Part shown: piece by piece, positions 63,493-64,000 of the stretch
Layout of the letters: each line of letters begins with the position of its first letter
Numbering within the stretch: position 1 is the first letter of the stretch
From: Medicago truncatula
Taxonomy: Eukaryota; Streptophyta; Magnoliopsida; Fabales; Fabaceae
Reading direction: 5' to 3'
DNA length: 64,000 nucleotides
Assembly: GCF_003473485.1 (NCBI RefSeq)
Contig: NC_053042.1
Coordinates: 6,533,501-6,597,500 of the forward strand
The notes under the pieces: model-generated
What the model was told of the DNA's origin: nothing
The model's input: the letters and a program-made list of their open reading frames with translations, nothing else
Databases searched by the model: none
Translations under genes and position numbers: made by a program

Positions 63493-64000
63493 ACCCAAGT
63501 GCTACCCTTCTGTCTCCGACCACAAAAAAGTCGAAACAAATATGATGATGCCAAAGAAGTAGGACGCTTTTGAGTTTCAATGTGCCATAATAATTATAGA
63601 CTTATAGTGCCATTTCTATTTGAAACGAAACAAACGTGCTACTCATCTATAAATAATTGCCTCCCCATTAACAGTTTTTGTTTTTTTGTTTTGTTTTTAC
63701 TTGAAGTAAAAGCATAAAGTATGTTTGGTTGAAAGTTGGAAACTCAAAAATAAAAAAAATCTCTCATTCTTAGAAATATTAATATACAATATAGTACGGA
63801 TTTTGATTGCATGCAGTCGGAGCAGATTTAATCATCTGATTAAAATCGAATGGTTCAAACTTAAAGCTATTTAAATAAAAAGAAAAATTTTGTTTAATTT
63901 TGATTGTCCGATCTTTCTTTTTGTTTTTTTTTTTTTTTTGAATGGCAAAATATATATTATAAAGATAAAACATGAGATTTAACCTGCTAAGTACAAATAT
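63493..64000. other. Right end of window, nothing supported
   Basis: AT-rich, with a long T-run near 63930. No coding pattern. Confidence 0.5.

Noticed and set aside
63069-63554. 161-residue minus-strand frame as a membrane protein gene
   Set aside because: Its hydrophobic repeats come from the twin hairpins and tandem duplication read in frame; there is no coding signature.

Overview
This is eukaryotic, plant nuclear DNA. Genes have many GT-AG introns, intergenic DNA is AT-rich, and the window holds plant receptor kinases, a chloroplast allene oxide synthase, LINEs, SINEs, MULE- and hAT-type elements and a Ty1/copia remnant. A tandem cysteine-rich receptor-like kinase (CRK) array with this exon structure suggests a legume, probably Medicago or a close relative. 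That species call is inference; no search was possible.

Layout. (1) 92-5630, plus strand: 3' part of a receptor-like cytoplasmic kinase with an N-terminal USP-like region; its first exon(s) lie left of the window. (2) 8964-10662, minus: a two-exon, seven-repeat WD40 protein of the JINGUBANG type. (3) 10.7-20.8 kb: repeat-rich DNA with a MULE-type MITE at 12.66 kb, a duplicated segment (14.85-15.76 and 20.29-20.64 kb) carrying nested insertions, and a 3-kb 5'-truncated, dead LINE between the two copies. (4) 20.8-49.9 kb: a CRK cluster. Four complete seven-exon CRK genes lie on the minus strand (20805-24293, 26169-31116, 33792-37016, 38162-41415). A kinase-less two-exon DUF26 gene (45184-46215) and a fifth complete CRK (47162-49928) lie on the plus strand. 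(5) 52.3-56.06 kb: a decayed, 3'-truncated Ty1/copia element. (6) 56508-58082, minus: intronless allene oxide synthase (CYP74A), the committed step of jasmonate synthesis. (7) 58.1-64 kb: no gene seen, only tandem repeats and hairpins.

The CRKs form one recently expanded family. All five keep identical exon phases; five of the seven exons add up in frame with the same lengths or differ only by whole codons. Three minus-strand CRKs and the kinase-less gene share the same proximal 5' block. CRKs are plasma-membrane kinases usually linked to defence and oxidative signalling, and AOS makes jasmonate precursors, so the neighbourhood is defence-flavoured; any functional link between them is inference.

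The most unusual observation is a recurring class of very short insertions (about 10-50 nt, mostly a poly-T or poly-A run plus a few bases), each flanked by a direct repeat of 6-19 bp. They look like extreme 5'-truncated products of LINE-type target-primed reverse transcription. Several have an empty site visible in a paralogous copy inside this same window. The second is a kinase-less CRK relative whose hydrophobic C-terminal tail appears to be a decayed CRK transmembrane exon. All exon boundaries were worked out by hand from splice signals, frame continuity and comparison among the paralogs.
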